A stretch of 64,000 nt of DNA from Planosporangium spinosum (lineage in GTDB: Bacteria; Actinomycetota; Actinomycetes; Mycobacteriales; Micromonosporaceae). Location: contig NZ_JBLYUB010000017.1 in the NCBI RefSeq assembly GCF_049999945.1, forward strand, positions 1 through 64,000. Reading direction: 5' to 3'. Made by a program: the position numbers and the translations under genes. The notes under the pieces are model-generated. The model was not told the DNA's origin. It worked only from the letters and a program-made list of their open reading frames with translations, and ran no database searches. Shown in pieces: positions 26,516 to 34,664 of the stretch (position 1 is the first letter of the stretch; each line of letters opens with the position of its first letter).

Positions 26516-26586
26516 CAGTCGAGGCCGTACGTTAACACCGTTCGATGAGGACTGTTAAGAGCCGGCTGCCCCATTTACGACGCCAT

Positions 26587-27102
26587 TCACGCCGTCGAGG
26601 ACGGCGGCCGGGGCAGCGGGTGGAGCGTCACCGCGGTCAGCGCACCGCCGAGGATCTCGGCCGTCAGGTACGTGGCGACCGGTTGGCGTCGCCGGTCGGT
26701 GGGTGAGCCGGGGTTGAGCAGGCGCAGGCCACCGGGCGCGACGCTGTCCCAGGGGATGTGGCTGTGGCCGAACACGAGCACGTCCGTGTCGGGGAAACGG
26801 GCGGCGCACCGGCGTTCCCGCCCGGTGGCCGGGCCGGTCTCATGCACCACGGCGAGTCGCAGCCCGGCCAGGTCGGCCCGGGCCACCTCGGGCAGCCGGG
26901 CGCGCAGCGGCGGGCCGTCGTTGTTGCCGTACACCCCGATGAGCCGGGCGGCCCGGGACTCCAGGCGGTCGAGCAGCGACACGTCGACCCAGTCGCCGGC
27001 GTGTACCACCACGTCGGCCGCGTCGACCGCCCGCCACAGCGGCTCCGGCAGGTCACGGGCCCGCCTGGGGACGTGCGTATCGGCGATGAGCAGCAGTCTC
27101 AC
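26587..27102 (-). CDS. YfcE/MJ0936-type metallophosphoesterase
   Basis: The calcineurin-like motifs appear in order: LLLIADTHVPRRA (D-x-H), VVHAGDWVD (GD), VYGNNDGPPL (GN-D), VVHETGPATG and VFGHSHIPWD (GHSH). The 171-residue size matches small YfcE-type phosphodiesterases. Substrate unknown. The GTG at 27102 begins VRLLLIADTH; it lies 5 bp after the preceding gene, so the two are probably co-transcribed. Confidence 0.85.
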   Translation of the reverse strand: MRLLLIADTHVPRRARDLPEPLWRAVDAADVVVHAGDWVDVSLLDRLESRAARLIGVYGNNDGPPLRARLPEVARADLAGLRLAVVHETGPATGRERRCAARFPDTDVLVFGHSHIPWDSVAPGGLRLLNPGSPTDRRRQPVATYLTAEILGGALTAVTLHPLPRPPSSTA

Positions 27103-27107
27103 GGTGC

Positions 27108-27644
27108 TCAGTACTGCTCGTGGACGGCGCGCCAGCGCGGGCCCAGCCGGTTGCCGAGGTCGGCCAGGAACGCCGGTGACAGCGTCGGCCAGTTGTTGAA
27201 CCGTACGGCCAGTTCGGCGACCAGGTACCCGTCGGGCCAGTCGCCGAGCGGTCGCACCACTCCGCAGCCGGCGCAGTCGACCCGCGGTTCGCTGCCGTCC
27301 AGCCAGGGCCGGATCAGGTTCTCCAGGGTCGCTTCGGCCAGTTCGTACCCGCAGTCGGGGCAGGCCGGTGCCTCGTGCGGCGAGGTGTCCCGGTAGAGCC
27401 CCCGCTCGACGAGAATGTCGACGCCGTTGTTGGCCAGGGTGTAGTCGGCGTCGTCGAAGTCGGGCGCGGCGGTGCGGGCCCGCGGGCCGGGAAGGTAGGC
27501 GCTGGGCTGCCAGGCGCTGCCGCGCACCGGGTTGGGCGCGATCACCTCGGTGTCGAGCAGCCACTGGATGACGGCGTCGGCCCGATCGGCGGCCTCCAGC
27601 GCACCGATCGACATCTCCACCACCGTGACGCACTCGTCACCCAT
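27108..27644 (-). CDS. Zinc-ribbon hypothetical protein
   Basis: The 178-residue protein contains two CxxC pairs (CPDCGYEL and VDCAGCGVV, about 36 residues apart), expected to bind one zinc. I recognise the general type from other actinobacteria but not a named function. The segment YLVAELAVRFNNWPTLSPAFLADL near the C-terminus is reminiscent of small cytoplasmic immunity or accessory proteins, a weak resemblance. It is the first gene of a two-gene unit with the phosphoesterase. Confidence 0.65.
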   Translation of the reverse strand: MGDECVTVVEMSIGALEAADRADAVIQWLLDTEVIAPNPVRGSAWQPSAYLPGPRARTAAPDFDDADYTLANNGVDILVERGLYRDTSPHEAPACPDCGYELAEATLENLIRPWLDGSEPRVDCAGCGVVRPLGDWPDGYLVAELAVRFNNWPTLSPAFLADLGNRLGPRWRAVHEQY

Positions 27645-27778
27645 GGTGCACCAGCCTAGATGTGCGGCCGGCCGCGGGGGAGCCCTCGGTCAACGGAACC
27701 AACCCTTCCGGACGACGTCGACTCCATGACCTGTCGCTCCCGGGCCGGGGAGGTGTGCCGGGGTGGCCCGGGACCGGG

Positions 27779-28144
27779 TCAGAGCGTGACCACCACCAGA
27801 CCGCCCGCATCGGCGCTGCGCGCGGCGTCGATGCTGTGGTAGGCCGGGAACGTGTCGAGCAGGCCGACCACCGACAGTACCCGGGCCACGTTGCGGTTGG
27901 GCGCCGCCAGTCGCAGGTAGCCACCCCGGCTGAGGCAGTCGTTGTTGGCGCGGACCAGCGTGCCGATCCCCGTCGAGTCGCAGAAGGTCAGTGCGGCGAG
28001 GTCGACGATGACCCGGACGTGGCCGGTGTCGATCAATTGCCCGACGCGCTCCTCCAGCGCCGGCGCCGAGGCGATGTCCAGTTCACCGGTCAGCGTGAGG
28101 ACCAGCGGATCCGTGTCCTCCGTGGTCGCGATGCCGAAATCCAT
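27779..28144 (-). CDS. STAS-domain anti-sigma factor antagonist
   Basis: A single STAS domain: LVLTLTGELDIASAPALEERV, then VIVDLAALTFCDSTGIGTLVRANN, where the Ser of DST(G) is the usual site phosphorylated by RsbW-like kinases. This is the SpoIIAA/RsbV family. Unphosphorylated it frees a sigma factor from its anti-sigma factor. The ATG at 28144 follows GGAAGGGG. It lies among a GAF-ANTAR gene and a STAS-ATPase gene. Confidence 0.88.
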   Translation of the reverse strand: MDFGIATTEDTDPLVLTLTGELDIASAPALEERVGQLIDTGHVRVIVDLAALTFCDSTGIGTLVRANNDCLSRGGYLRLAAPNRNVARVLSVVGLLDTFPAYHSIDAARSADAGGLVVVTL

Positions 28145-28230
28145 CGCCCGCCCCTTCCGGTCCGTTGGCGTGAGCATACGTGCTGGTCATCGGGGCCATT
28201 TCGACGCCGCGGCCGTCCCCGGCCGCGGCC

Positions 28231-28956
28231 TCACGCCGACCGGTTCCCGATCGCGTCGACCAGCCGATCGGCCACCTCGTGCAGCGGGGCGTGCAGCGTC
28301 TTCGACGCCTGGCGCAGCACCTCGAGGGCCTCCTCGGCTCGGCAGCCGCGCTGCGCCATGACGATGCCGATCGCCCGGTTGACCGATTCGCCGCTGGCCA
28401 GCGCCTCGGACAGGTCGGCGGCGAGGCCGGCGAGTCGGCCCCGGTCGAGCACCGCCGCGAGCAGCAGTCCGGCGTGCTCGGCGACCAGCATGGCCGCCAG
28501 TTGGACGTCCGGGGTGAACGCGTGCGGCTCGCCCACGTACAGGTTCAACGCCCCGATGACCTGATCGTCGATGTCGAGCGGTACCGACAGGACGCCGGAG
28601 ATGCCGTCGTCCAGGGCGGCCTCGCGCCACTGCGGCCACCGCGTCTCGGTGGCCAGGTCCTCGCTGACGACCATCTCCCGGGTGCGAATGGCGGTCAGGG
28701 CCGGCCCGTCGCCGATCTTGTACTGGATGTCGTCCATCCGGGCCGTGAGCGGGCTCGACGCCGCCTGGGTGGTCGGTCCACCGGCGCGGATCAGGGTGAT
28801 CCCGCACCAGGACTCGCCCGGAACGGCCTGGGCGACGGTGGCGGCCAGCGACTCCAGCGCTTCGTCGAGGTCATCGCTCGTGATGAGACCGGCGGTCAGT
28901 TCCCGTAGCAGCGAGGCGATCTCGACCACGTGGAGCTGACCGTTTCCGTTACCCAT
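28231..28956 (-). CDS. GAF-ANTAR transcription antitermination regulator
   Basis: The 241-residue protein has a GAF sensor (GESWCGITLIRAGG, VLSVPLDIDDQVIGALNLYVGEPHAF) and a C-terminal ANTAR domain (LASGESVNRAIGIVMAQRGCRAEEALEVLRQASKTLHAPLHEVADRLV), the RNA-binding helical module that prevents transcription termination. The A-I-G-I-V/L-M motif is intact. The ATG at 28956 follows GGGGAG. A GTTT-N14-GGGTAG stress-sigma type promoter lies about 40 bp upstream. Confidence 0.88.
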   Translation of the reverse strand: MGNGNGQLHVVEIASLLRELTAGLITSDDLDEALESLAATVAQAVPGESWCGITLIRAGGPTTQAASSPLTARMDDIQYKIGDGPALTAIRTREMVVSEDLATETRWPQWREAALDDGISGVLSVPLDIDDQVIGALNLYVGEPHAFTPDVQLAAMLVAEHAGLLLAAVLDRGRLAGLAADLSEALASGESVNRAIGIVMAQRGCRAEEALEVLRQASKTLHAPLHEVADRLVDAIGNRSA

Positions 28957-28997
28957 CCCTATGTCTCCCCTCGGGGCGCCAGTACGCGGCGCTCTGC

Positions 28998-29021
28998 CTA
29001 CCCCACGGGGCTGTCGAAAAC
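28998..29021 (-). promoter_or_regulatory. Stress-sigma type promoter for GAF-ANTAR
   Basis: On the minus strand: GTTT, 14 bp, GGGTAG, matching the SigB-like pattern GNNT-N14-16-GGGTA. Confidence 0.6.
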
Positions 29022-29047
29022 ATGTCGGTGACAGCCGGATCCATCTA

Positions 29048-29164
29048 CGCGGCGTGCGTCTGCGCGGCGTGCGTCTGCGCAGCCACTGTCTTGTCGCTAC
29101 GTGGCCCATGGTCGCTACGTGGCCCAAGGCTGCTACGTGCCTCATGGTCGCTACGTGGCCACTG
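29048..29164. repeat. Two tandem repeat blocks between regulator genes
   Basis: CGCGGCGTGCGTCTG is duplicated (29048-29077), and an 18-bp unit, GTCGCTACGTGGCCCATG, is present four times with changes (29093-29164). The last unit enters the 3' end of the STAS-ATPase gene. Confidence 0.85.
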
Positions 29165-29918
29165 TCGCGACCTTGGCCCAGACGACCTTACCGCCACGGA
29201 CACAGGTCGTACCCCAGTCGTCGCACAGCGCCTCGACCATGAGCAGGCCGCGACCGTGCTCGTCGGCGACGGTGGCCTCGTGGGGGCGCGGCGGGGCGGG
29301 GCTGTCGTCGCCGACCGAGATCTGCAGGTGCCCGTGGCGCAGGGAAACGGTCAGCACGACCCGGTTGCCGGCGTGCCGGACGGCGTTGGCGACGAGCTCG
29401 GTGGTGATCAGCTCGGCGGGTTCGAGCACCTCCTGCACCGACCAGGACCGACAGGCCCGGCCGAGCAGCCGGCGCGCCACCGGCGCGGCCACCGGAGAGG
29501 CGGGCAACGCCTCGCGCAGCCGGTACCGTGACCGGCCGGCGGTGAGCCGGTCGCACGCGGCCTCCACCGAGGGGTACGAGGCGATGTCCAGGCCCGTGCG
29601 GCGGACGGCCGCAAGCAGGTCCGGCGGCGCGCAGGCGAAGACGACGGTGCTGCCCGGCCAGGTCATCGCCTGACCGGACAGGACCGCGAAGACCGGGACG
29701 CACTCGTCGGCCGCGACGGTCAGGTCGGCCACGTCGAGGACGACCACGTCCGGCTCCGCCGCCAGGCAGTCGCGTACGCAGGCCTGCAGTTCGCTCGCGC
29801 TGTCGCGGTCGAGCCGACCGGCGACGTGGACCACGGCCGCCGGGTAGCCGGGCTCCGCGGCGCAGGCGAGGGCCCGGTCGCGGGTGTCGGTACCCCCCAT
29901 GCCGGTCCGTTGGTTCAT
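29151..29918 (-). CDS. STAS-HATPase fusion, partner-switching regulator
   Basis: The N-terminal half is STAS-like (VVHVAGRLDRDSASELQACV, VVVLDVADLTVAADECVPVFAVL), but the phosphorylatable Ser found in the motif of active antagonists is replaced (AADEC). The C-terminal half is an RsbW-like ATPase: ELITTELVANAVRHAG (N-box), VGDDSPAPP and GRGLLMVEALCDDWG. Such fusions probably sense or lock partner switching. The start at 29918 lies only 9 bp after a predicted -10 box, so the transcript may be almost leaderless; an ATG six codons inside is an alternative. Confidence 0.82.
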   Translation of the reverse strand: MNQRTGMGGTDTRDRALACAAEPGYPAAVVHVAGRLDRDSASELQACVRDCLAAEPDVVVLDVADLTVAADECVPVFAVLSGQAMTWPGSTVVFACAPPDLLAAVRRTGLDIASYPSVEAACDRLTAGRSRYRLREALPASPVAAPVARRLLGRACRSWSVQEVLEPAELITTELVANAVRHAGNRVVLTVSLRHGHLQISVGDDSPAPPRPHEATVADEHGRGLLMVEALCDDWGTTCVRGGKVVWAKVATVAT

Positions 29919-29927
29919 GCCCCGGTG

Positions 29928-29952
29928 CTACCCGCCGGTACGAAATCCAATC
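29928..29952 (-). promoter_or_regulatory. Stress-sigma type promoter for the STAS-HATPase gene
   Basis: On the minus strand: GATT, 15 bp, GGGTAG. The -35 side overlaps the left arm of the long inverted repeat. Confidence 0.55.
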
Positions 29953-30035
29953 GTCACCGTCCGCATGGCCACACCCCTCAGGGTGACCGTTTCGACACTT
30001 CTCGTGGCGGGTAGGCGGATGCGGACCGTGACGAT
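29950..30035. repeat. 17-bp inverted repeat spanning divergent promoters
   Basis: ATCGTCACCGTCCGCAT and ATGCGGACCGTGACGAT are inverted copies with one mismatch, 52 bp apart. The arms flank the plus-strand promoter and touch the minus-strand one. A regulator-binding pair or a looping site is possible. Confidence 0.7.
29989..30014 (+). promoter_or_regulatory. Stress-sigma type promoter for the small acidic protein gene
   Basis: GTTT, 16 bp, GGGTAG. The start codon is 35 bp downstream with a strong ribosome site. Confidence 0.6.
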
Positions 30036-30048
30036 AAGGAGATCTCTG

Positions 30049-30330
30049 ATGAGCGCACCACGCGAGGACAACGTGAGCGCGCCGCGCGACGAGTCCGGCG
30101 TCTGGCGCGACGACCAGCGGTTGCCCCTGTCCGAGCTGCACAAGGCGATGGCGCAGTACTCCTTCGACGGGCAGATCGACGATCCGACCGGCGGTGACGC
30201 CGGTTCCGAGCAGGAGTTCGGCGACGAGGAGCGGCTGGCCGAGTGGAAGGCCAGCCGGGACCCGGACCCCGACACCGAGGCGGGGCGCCGGCTGCGCCCG
30301 TCCCCGGAGGGGCACTCCGGCCCAGGCTGA
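30049..30330 (+). CDS. Small acidic hypothetical protein
   Basis: The 93-residue protein is rich in Asp, Glu, Arg and Pro, without membrane segments or known motifs, and predicted mostly disordered (LPLSELHKAMAQYSFDGQIDDPTGGD, then ERLAEWKASRDPDPDTEAGRRLRPSPEG). AAGGAG lies 8 bp before the ATG. The stress-sigma type promoter and neighbours suggest a stress-induced protein. Function unknown. Confidence 0.65.
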   Translation: MSAPREDNVSAPRDESGVWRDDQRLPLSELHKAMAQYSFDGQIDDPTGGDAGSEQEFGDEERLAEWKASRDPDPDTEAGRRLRPSPEGHSGPG

Positions 30331-30367
30331 GGCTCGGCTCCCGATCGGCCGAATCGACGAACCTGCC

Positions 30368-30435
30368 GGCAGGGCGGTGCCGCGGACGTCGCCGGCGGCA
30401 CGGCAGGGCGGTGCCGCGGACGTCCCCGGCGGTGC
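30368..30435. repeat. 34-bp near-perfect tandem duplication
   Basis: A unit starting GGCAGGGCGGTGCCGCGGAC occurs twice between the small acidic protein gene and the hldE promoter. Confidence 0.8.
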
Positions 30436-30463
30436 CCGGACGTCGCACCCACGGAACGCGACG

Positions 30464-30487
30464 GTTTGCGCGACCCGTACGGGGTAA
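30464..30487 (+). promoter_or_regulatory. Stress-sigma type promoter for hldE
   Basis: GTTT, 14 bp, GGGTAA, 37 bp upstream of the ATG. Confidence 0.6.
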
Positions 30488-30524
30488 GCCTGGTGCGACT
30501 CATGCCGACGACAGGAGGGCGCCG

Positions 30525-32057
30525 ATGACGCTGACCGATCTACCCGCCCGGTGGCGTGGCGCGACCGTGCTCGTCGTGGGAGACGCGCTGCTGGACGGAT
30601 GGCTGATGGGCACCCCGAGCAAGCTCTGCCGGGAGGCGCCCGCGCCGGTGCTCGACGTGGAGCGCACCCGGTACGCGGGCGGTGGGGCCGCCAACACCGC
30701 GGTCAACGTGGCCGCGCTGGGCGGCCGGGCGGTCCTGGTGGCCGCGGTCGGTGAGGACCTCGAGGGCGGCCGGCTGCGCCGCCGGCTCGACGCCGCCGGG
30801 GTCGACCACCGGCTGGTACCCGTCCGCGGTCGGCGCACCCCGGCCAAGCGGCGACTGATCGCCGGCGAGCAGATCATGCTGCGCTTCGACGAGGGCGACA
30901 CCGGACCGCTGCCGCCGCAGGCCGCCACGGCGCTGGTCGAGGCGGTCGGCGCGGCCCTCGACGGCGGCGTCGACGCGGTCATCGTCGGCGACTACGGTTG
31001 CGGCGGGGCCGACCCGGCAGTGCGTGACCTGCTGGTCCGCCGCCGCGACGAGGTCCCGCTGCTGGTCGTCGACGCACACGACCCGGCGTCGTGGACGGAC
31101 GTCCGTCCGGACCTGGTCACGCCGAGCTTCGCCGAGGCGTGCCGGCTGCTGGAGTGCGGCACCGCATCGATCTGCTCGCACCGGGCCGAATGGATCACCG
31201 CGATGGCCGACCGCCTGCTCACCCTGGCCGGGGCGCCGGCCGTGGCGGTGACCCTGGACGCCGATGGGGCGGTCGTGCTGACCAGGGACCTGGAGCCGGT
31301 CCGTACCCACGCGCAGCCGGCGCCCGCCAGCCGCACCGTCGGGGCCGGCGACGCCTACGTCGCCGCGTTCGCGCTCGCGCTCGCCGTGCGGGCACCGTTG
31401 GCCGACGCCGCCGCGGTGGCGCAGTTCGCCGCGACCGCCGCCACCCGCGGGCGTACCCCGGGCACGGCGGTCTGCGACGCGCGCGGGTTGCTGGACGTCG
31501 GCGGCGACCCCGACCATACCGAGCTGTCGACCGCCGAGCTGGCCGCCGCGGTCGCCGAGCACCGCCGGCACGGCCGCCGGATCGTGTTCACCAATGGCTG
31601 CTTCGACGTGCTGCACCGCGGCCACGTCGGCTACCTCACCCAGGCCAGGCGCCTGGGTGACGTGCTGATCGTCGCGGTCAACTCCGACGACTCGGTACGT
31701 CGCCTCAAGGGGCCCGAACGCCCGGTCAACCCGATCGCCGACCGGGTCGCGGTGCTCGCGGCGCTGGCCTGCGTGGACCACGTCGTGGTCTTCGAGGAGG
31801 ACAACCCGGTCAACCTCATCACGCTGGTCCGGCCGGACCTGTACGTCAAAGGCGGCGACTACCGGCCGGAAATGATCCCGGAGGCGCCGCTGGTGCGTGA
31901 GCTCGGGGGTGAGGTGCTGACGCTGGACTACCTGCCGGACCGGTCGACGACGAAGCTGATCGGCCGGATCCGGTCCGGGACCGCCCGGCCGGTCGCCCAC
32001 CCGGCGAAGCCGGGGCACGCGCTCGACCCGGCGCGGAGCCGGCGGGCGCGGTCCTGA
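30525..32057 (+). CDS. hldE: Bifunctional heptose-7-phosphate kinase / heptose-1-phosphate adenylyltransferase
   Basis: Residues 1-325 form a PfkB/ribokinase-type kinase (VVGDALLDGWLMG, GGGAANTAVNVAALGG, and the catalytic GAGDAYVAAFALAL). Residues 345-490 form a cytidylyltransferase-like domain with the HxGH motif (VFTNGCFDVLHRGHVGYL) and YVKGGDY, DRSTTKLI. The order and 510-residue length match HldE (RfaE), which makes ADP-heptose in Gram-negative LPS synthesis. An organism without LPS would use it for another heptosylated glycan or metabolite. AGGAGGG precedes the ATG. A glycosyltransferase lies just downstream. Confidence 0.88.
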   Translation: MTLTDLPARWRGATVLVVGDALLDGWLMGTPSKLCREAPAPVLDVERTRYAGGGAANTAVNVAALGGRAVLVAAVGEDLEGGRLRRRLDAAGVDHRLVPVRGRRTPAKRRLIAGEQIMLRFDEGDTGPLPPQAATALVEAVGAALDGGVDAVIVGDYGCGGADPAVRDLLVRRRDEVPLLVVDAHDPASWTDVRPDLVTPSFAEACRLLECGTASICSHRAEWITAMADRLLTLAGAPAVAVTLDADGAVVLTRDLEPVRTHAQPAPASRTVGAGDAYVAAFALALAVRAPLADAAAVAQFAATAATRGRTPGTAVCDARGLLDVGGDPDHTELSTAELAAAVAEHRRHGRRIVFTNGCFDVLHRGHVGYLTQARRLGDVLIVAVNSDDSVRRLKGPERPVNPIADRVAVLAALACVDHVVVFEEDNPVNLITLVRPDLYVKGGDYRPEMIPEAPLVRELGGEVLTLDYLPDRSTTKLIGRIRSGTARPVAHPAKPGHALDPARSRRARS

Positions 32058-32089
32058 TGGATGGTGGGCCGCGGGCGCGGTCCCGGCGG

Positions 32090-32114
32090 GATTGGCCGCT
32101 CCGGTGCTGGGTAG
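32090..32114 (+). promoter_or_regulatory. Stress-sigma type promoter for the small protein gene
   Basis: GATT, 15 bp, GGGTAG, 71 bp upstream of the ATG at 32186. Confidence 0.45.
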
Positions 32115-32185
32115 CACACGGCGCAGATCCGTGGAACAAGGGCGAGCCGAACGTGAACACCGGCGAGCCGGAACGAGGAGGAACG

Positions 32186-32359
32186 ATGCCGAACGTCCAG
32201 CAGCCGGAGATGCGCCGCAGTGAGCAGGACCCGCTGGTGACCAGCAGCGTGAAGGACACCGCGCAGACCGCGGCCGGCAGTTCCAAGGACGACAAGCGGG
32301 CACTGCACAAGGTGCCGGAGGACCAGAGGTCACCGTACGGGCCCCAGTCGGCGGAGTGA
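32186..32359 (+). CDS. Small hydrophilic protein
   Basis: A 57-residue protein, very hydrophilic (MPNVQQPEMRRSEQDPLVTS, then DDKRALHKVPEDQRSPYGP), with a strong AGGAGG site before its ATG. It lacks known motifs. The strong ribosome site and predicted stress promoter suggest a real, abundant, disordered protein. Ten bases separate it from the following glycosyltransferase start. Confidence 0.6.
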   Translation: MPNVQQPEMRRSEQDPLVTSSVKDTAQTAAGSSKDDKRALHKVPEDQRSPYGPQSAE

Positions 32360-32369
32360 GCACGCCGGA

Positions 32370-33305
32370 GTGATCGCACCGCACAACCCGTCGCCGGCCG
32401 CCCGGCGGTACCCACTGCCGTCGGCCGGTTCCCGGGCCCTGGACCCGGGCGACCCGGAGGCGTTCACCCGGCCCCGGGAGCTCGACGTCCTGGTACCCAC
32501 CCGCAACCGCCCCGCCGAGCTGGCCGCCACGCTCGCCGGGCTGGCGGCGCAGGACGCCGGGTTCGGCCTGGCGGTGAGCGACCAGTCCGACGGCGACCCG
32601 GCCTGGGCCCACCCGGCCGTGGCCGGGCTGGTCCGCGTGCTCCGGCACGCCGGGCACCCCGTCCTGCTCGGCCAGCACCTGCCCCGGCGGGGCCTCGCCG
32701 AACACCGGGGGCACCTGCTGGCCCGCTCGCGCGCCCGGTACGTGCTCTTCCTCGACGACGACATCTGGCTGGAGCCGGGCGCGGTGGCCCGGATGCTGAC
32801 CGCCATCCGCGAGCTGGGCTGCGGATTCGTCGGGAACGCGCCGCACGGGCTGTCGTACGCCGGTGAGCACCGTCCGCACCAGGAGGCGACGTTCGCGCTG
32901 TGGGACGGCCCGGTCCGGCCGGAGGTGCTGGAGGTGCGCGGGCCGGAGTGGGGCCGGCACACCGTGCACAACGCGGCGAACCTGCTGCACCTCACCGACC
33001 GGCTGGGCCTGCGGCCGGGGGAGTGGCGGGCGTACAAGATCGCCTGGGTCGGCGCGTGCGTGCTGTACGACCGGGCGAAGCTGCTGGCCGTCGGCGGGTA
33101 CGACTTCTGGTCCCGGGTGCCGGCGGTGCACGCCGGCGAGGACGTGGTGGTGCAGTTGCGGGTACAGGCGGCGTACGGCGGGGCCGGGATCGTACCCAGT
33201 GGCGCCTACCACCTGGAGTCGCCGACCACGGTCCCGGACCGCGACGTCCAGTGCTTCGACCTGGTGCCGGTCGCCGTCGACGCGGCGGCGACCGGCACCG
33301 GGTGA
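32370..33305 (+). CDS. GT2-family glycosyltransferase
   Basis: A GT-A fold starts at about residue 36 (LDVLVPTRNRPAELAATLAGLAAQ), with a DxD metal site in YVLFLDDDIWLEPGAVARML near residue 130 and an acceptor/catalytic region HAGEDVVVQLRVQAAYGG. No membrane helix is present, so it is probably cytoplasmic. The N-terminus is Pro/Ala-rich. The short distance to the small-protein gene and the nearby hldE suggest action in one glycan pathway, perhaps using a heptose donor; that link is an inference. Confidence 0.8.
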   Translation: MIAPHNPSPAARRYPLPSAGSRALDPGDPEAFTRPRELDVLVPTRNRPAELAATLAGLAAQDAGFGLAVSDQSDGDPAWAHPAVAGLVRVLRHAGHPVLLGQHLPRRGLAEHRGHLLARSRARYVLFLDDDIWLEPGAVARMLTAIRELGCGFVGNAPHGLSYAGEHRPHQEATFALWDGPVRPEVLEVRGPEWGRHTVHNAANLLHLTDRLGLRPGEWRAYKIAWVGACVLYDRAKLLAVGGYDFWSRVPAVHAGEDVVVQLRVQAAYGGAGIVPSGAYHLESPTTVPDRDVQCFDLVPVAVDAAATGTG

Positions 33306-33334
33306 CCGGACCGGACGATCCACCCGGCGGCGGT

Positions 33335-34459
33335 CTACTGGCGGCGGGTCGACGCGTCGGCGTAGCGCAGCAGCGCACCGACCCCGCCGTCGAGGTCCAC
33401 CTCGTCGGGGGAGACCAGGACCAGGTCCGCGTCGGTCGCGGCGAGCGCGCGCAGCAGGGCGGCGTCGGCACGTACCTGCTGCGGGTTCCCGGTACCCATC
33501 GCCCGCAGTTCGTCGGCGGTCAGCGCGATCTCGTTCGGGTTCTCGCCGACCCACAGCTTCGCGGTCGAGGACAGGTCGTTGACCAGCAGGACCGTGTCGA
33601 TCTGGGACCGTTGCAGCGCCGAGACCGTCGCGGCGAGCCCGACGCCGGCGGCGGCGTCGCGGCCGCGCTGCGTCTGGAACGCGTCGATGACCTCGTTGAC
33701 GTGCCGCGCGGCCAGTTCCGCGACGGCCTGGAGCGTGACGTCGTCGAGATGGTCGGGATCGGCGCCGGGTGCCCGCGCCCCCGCGTCCGTCTCGATGTAC
33801 CGCTTCTGCCACCATTCCGGCAGCTGGCCGATGAGTAGCCGGCGGGACTGCGGTTCGCCGGCGATGATGAGGGCCTCGGCCGCCATGTCGCTGGCCATCT
33901 GGGCTACCGCCTCGGCGATCTCCTTGGCGTTGCGCTGCCAGGTCATCTGGGTGGCACGCCAGTGGTGGGAGTACGACCAGCCGCCCACTTTGGCGCGGTG
34001 GAGCGGGTAGAGGTTGTGGGCGGCGAACTGGCCGCGGCGCGGCACGCCGCCGACCGTGGCGCCCTCGAAGTCGGCGCCGACCCGGTTGACGACGATGCGC
34101 AGCCACGCGACCTGCTCGCCGTACCCGGAGACCATCGGCATGGCGTGCGGAAGCAGGCTGAACCTCGCGAGGTGGTCGATGGGCGAGGCGAGAATGGGCA
34201 CGCTCAGCGCCACCTCGCCGTGGCTGGCGAAGGCGGCCAGCCAGTACTGGCCGGGTACGGGCTCGTGGTTGAGGACGGTGTTCTCGAGCGCGGCCAGCGT
34301 CGGCGTGTCGGCGCCCTGCTCGGCCAGTTCCGCCCGGGCGGCCCGCCAGCGCAGCTCGATGGCCTTGGTGGCGTTCTCGGATTCACGGCTCGCGTCGATC
34401 AGGACCGACGCCCACGGTCCCGGGCGCTCGGCCAGCGGACGCAGCATCGAAAGGTGCAT
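33335..34459 (-). CDS. Rv2629-like protein (bacterial eRF1-like/Vms1-type family)
   Basis: The 374-residue protein resembles mycobacterial Rv2629: WASVLIDASRESENATKAIELRWRAAR near the N-terminus, GGWSYSHHWRATQMTWQRNAKEIAEAV in the middle, then ALIIAGEPQSRRLLIGQLP and IDTVLLVNDLSSTAKLWVGENPNEIALTADEL. The last portion has the Rossmann-like L7Ae-type fold of release-factor-like domains. These proteins are called peptide chain release factor family 1-like, but translation activity is unproven. In mycobacteria the homologue is induced in dormancy. AGGGGG precedes the ATG. Confidence 0.75.
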   Translation of the reverse strand: MHLSMLRPLAERPGPWASVLIDASRESENATKAIELRWRAARAELAEQGADTPTLAALENTVLNHEPVPGQYWLAAFASHGEVALSVPILASPIDHLARFSLLPHAMPMVSGYGEQVAWLRIVVNRVGADFEGATVGGVPRRGQFAAHNLYPLHRAKVGGWSYSHHWRATQMTWQRNAKEIAEAVAQMASDMAAEALIIAGEPQSRRLLIGQLPEWWQKRYIETDAGARAPGADPDHLDDVTLQAVAELAARHVNEVIDAFQTQRGRDAAAGVGLAATVSALQRSQIDTVLLVNDLSSTAKLWVGENPNEIALTADELRAMGTGNPQQVRADAALLRALAATDADLVLVSPDEVDLDGGVGALLRYADASTRRQ

Positions 34460-34664
34460 GAGTTACCCCCTGGTTGACGTTCTTCGTTCTTACCCCCATC
34501 AGGCGTGTTGTCACGCAATTCGGGTATTGCCGGCGCAAATTCCGCCAGCGGTTCGGGGAACGGATACGACGGCGGCCACCGCACGACGGCGGCCACCCCG
34601 CGTGCCTCCCTCCGGCAACGGCTCGCACGGGTTCCCGCGGCGGATGAGCGGGGATCATGGATAA

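Noticed and set aside
30540..34106. Minus-strand ORF of nearly 1,200 codons over hldE and the GT2 gene
   Set aside because: It is antisense to genes with clear domains and has only arginine-rich low-complexity content.
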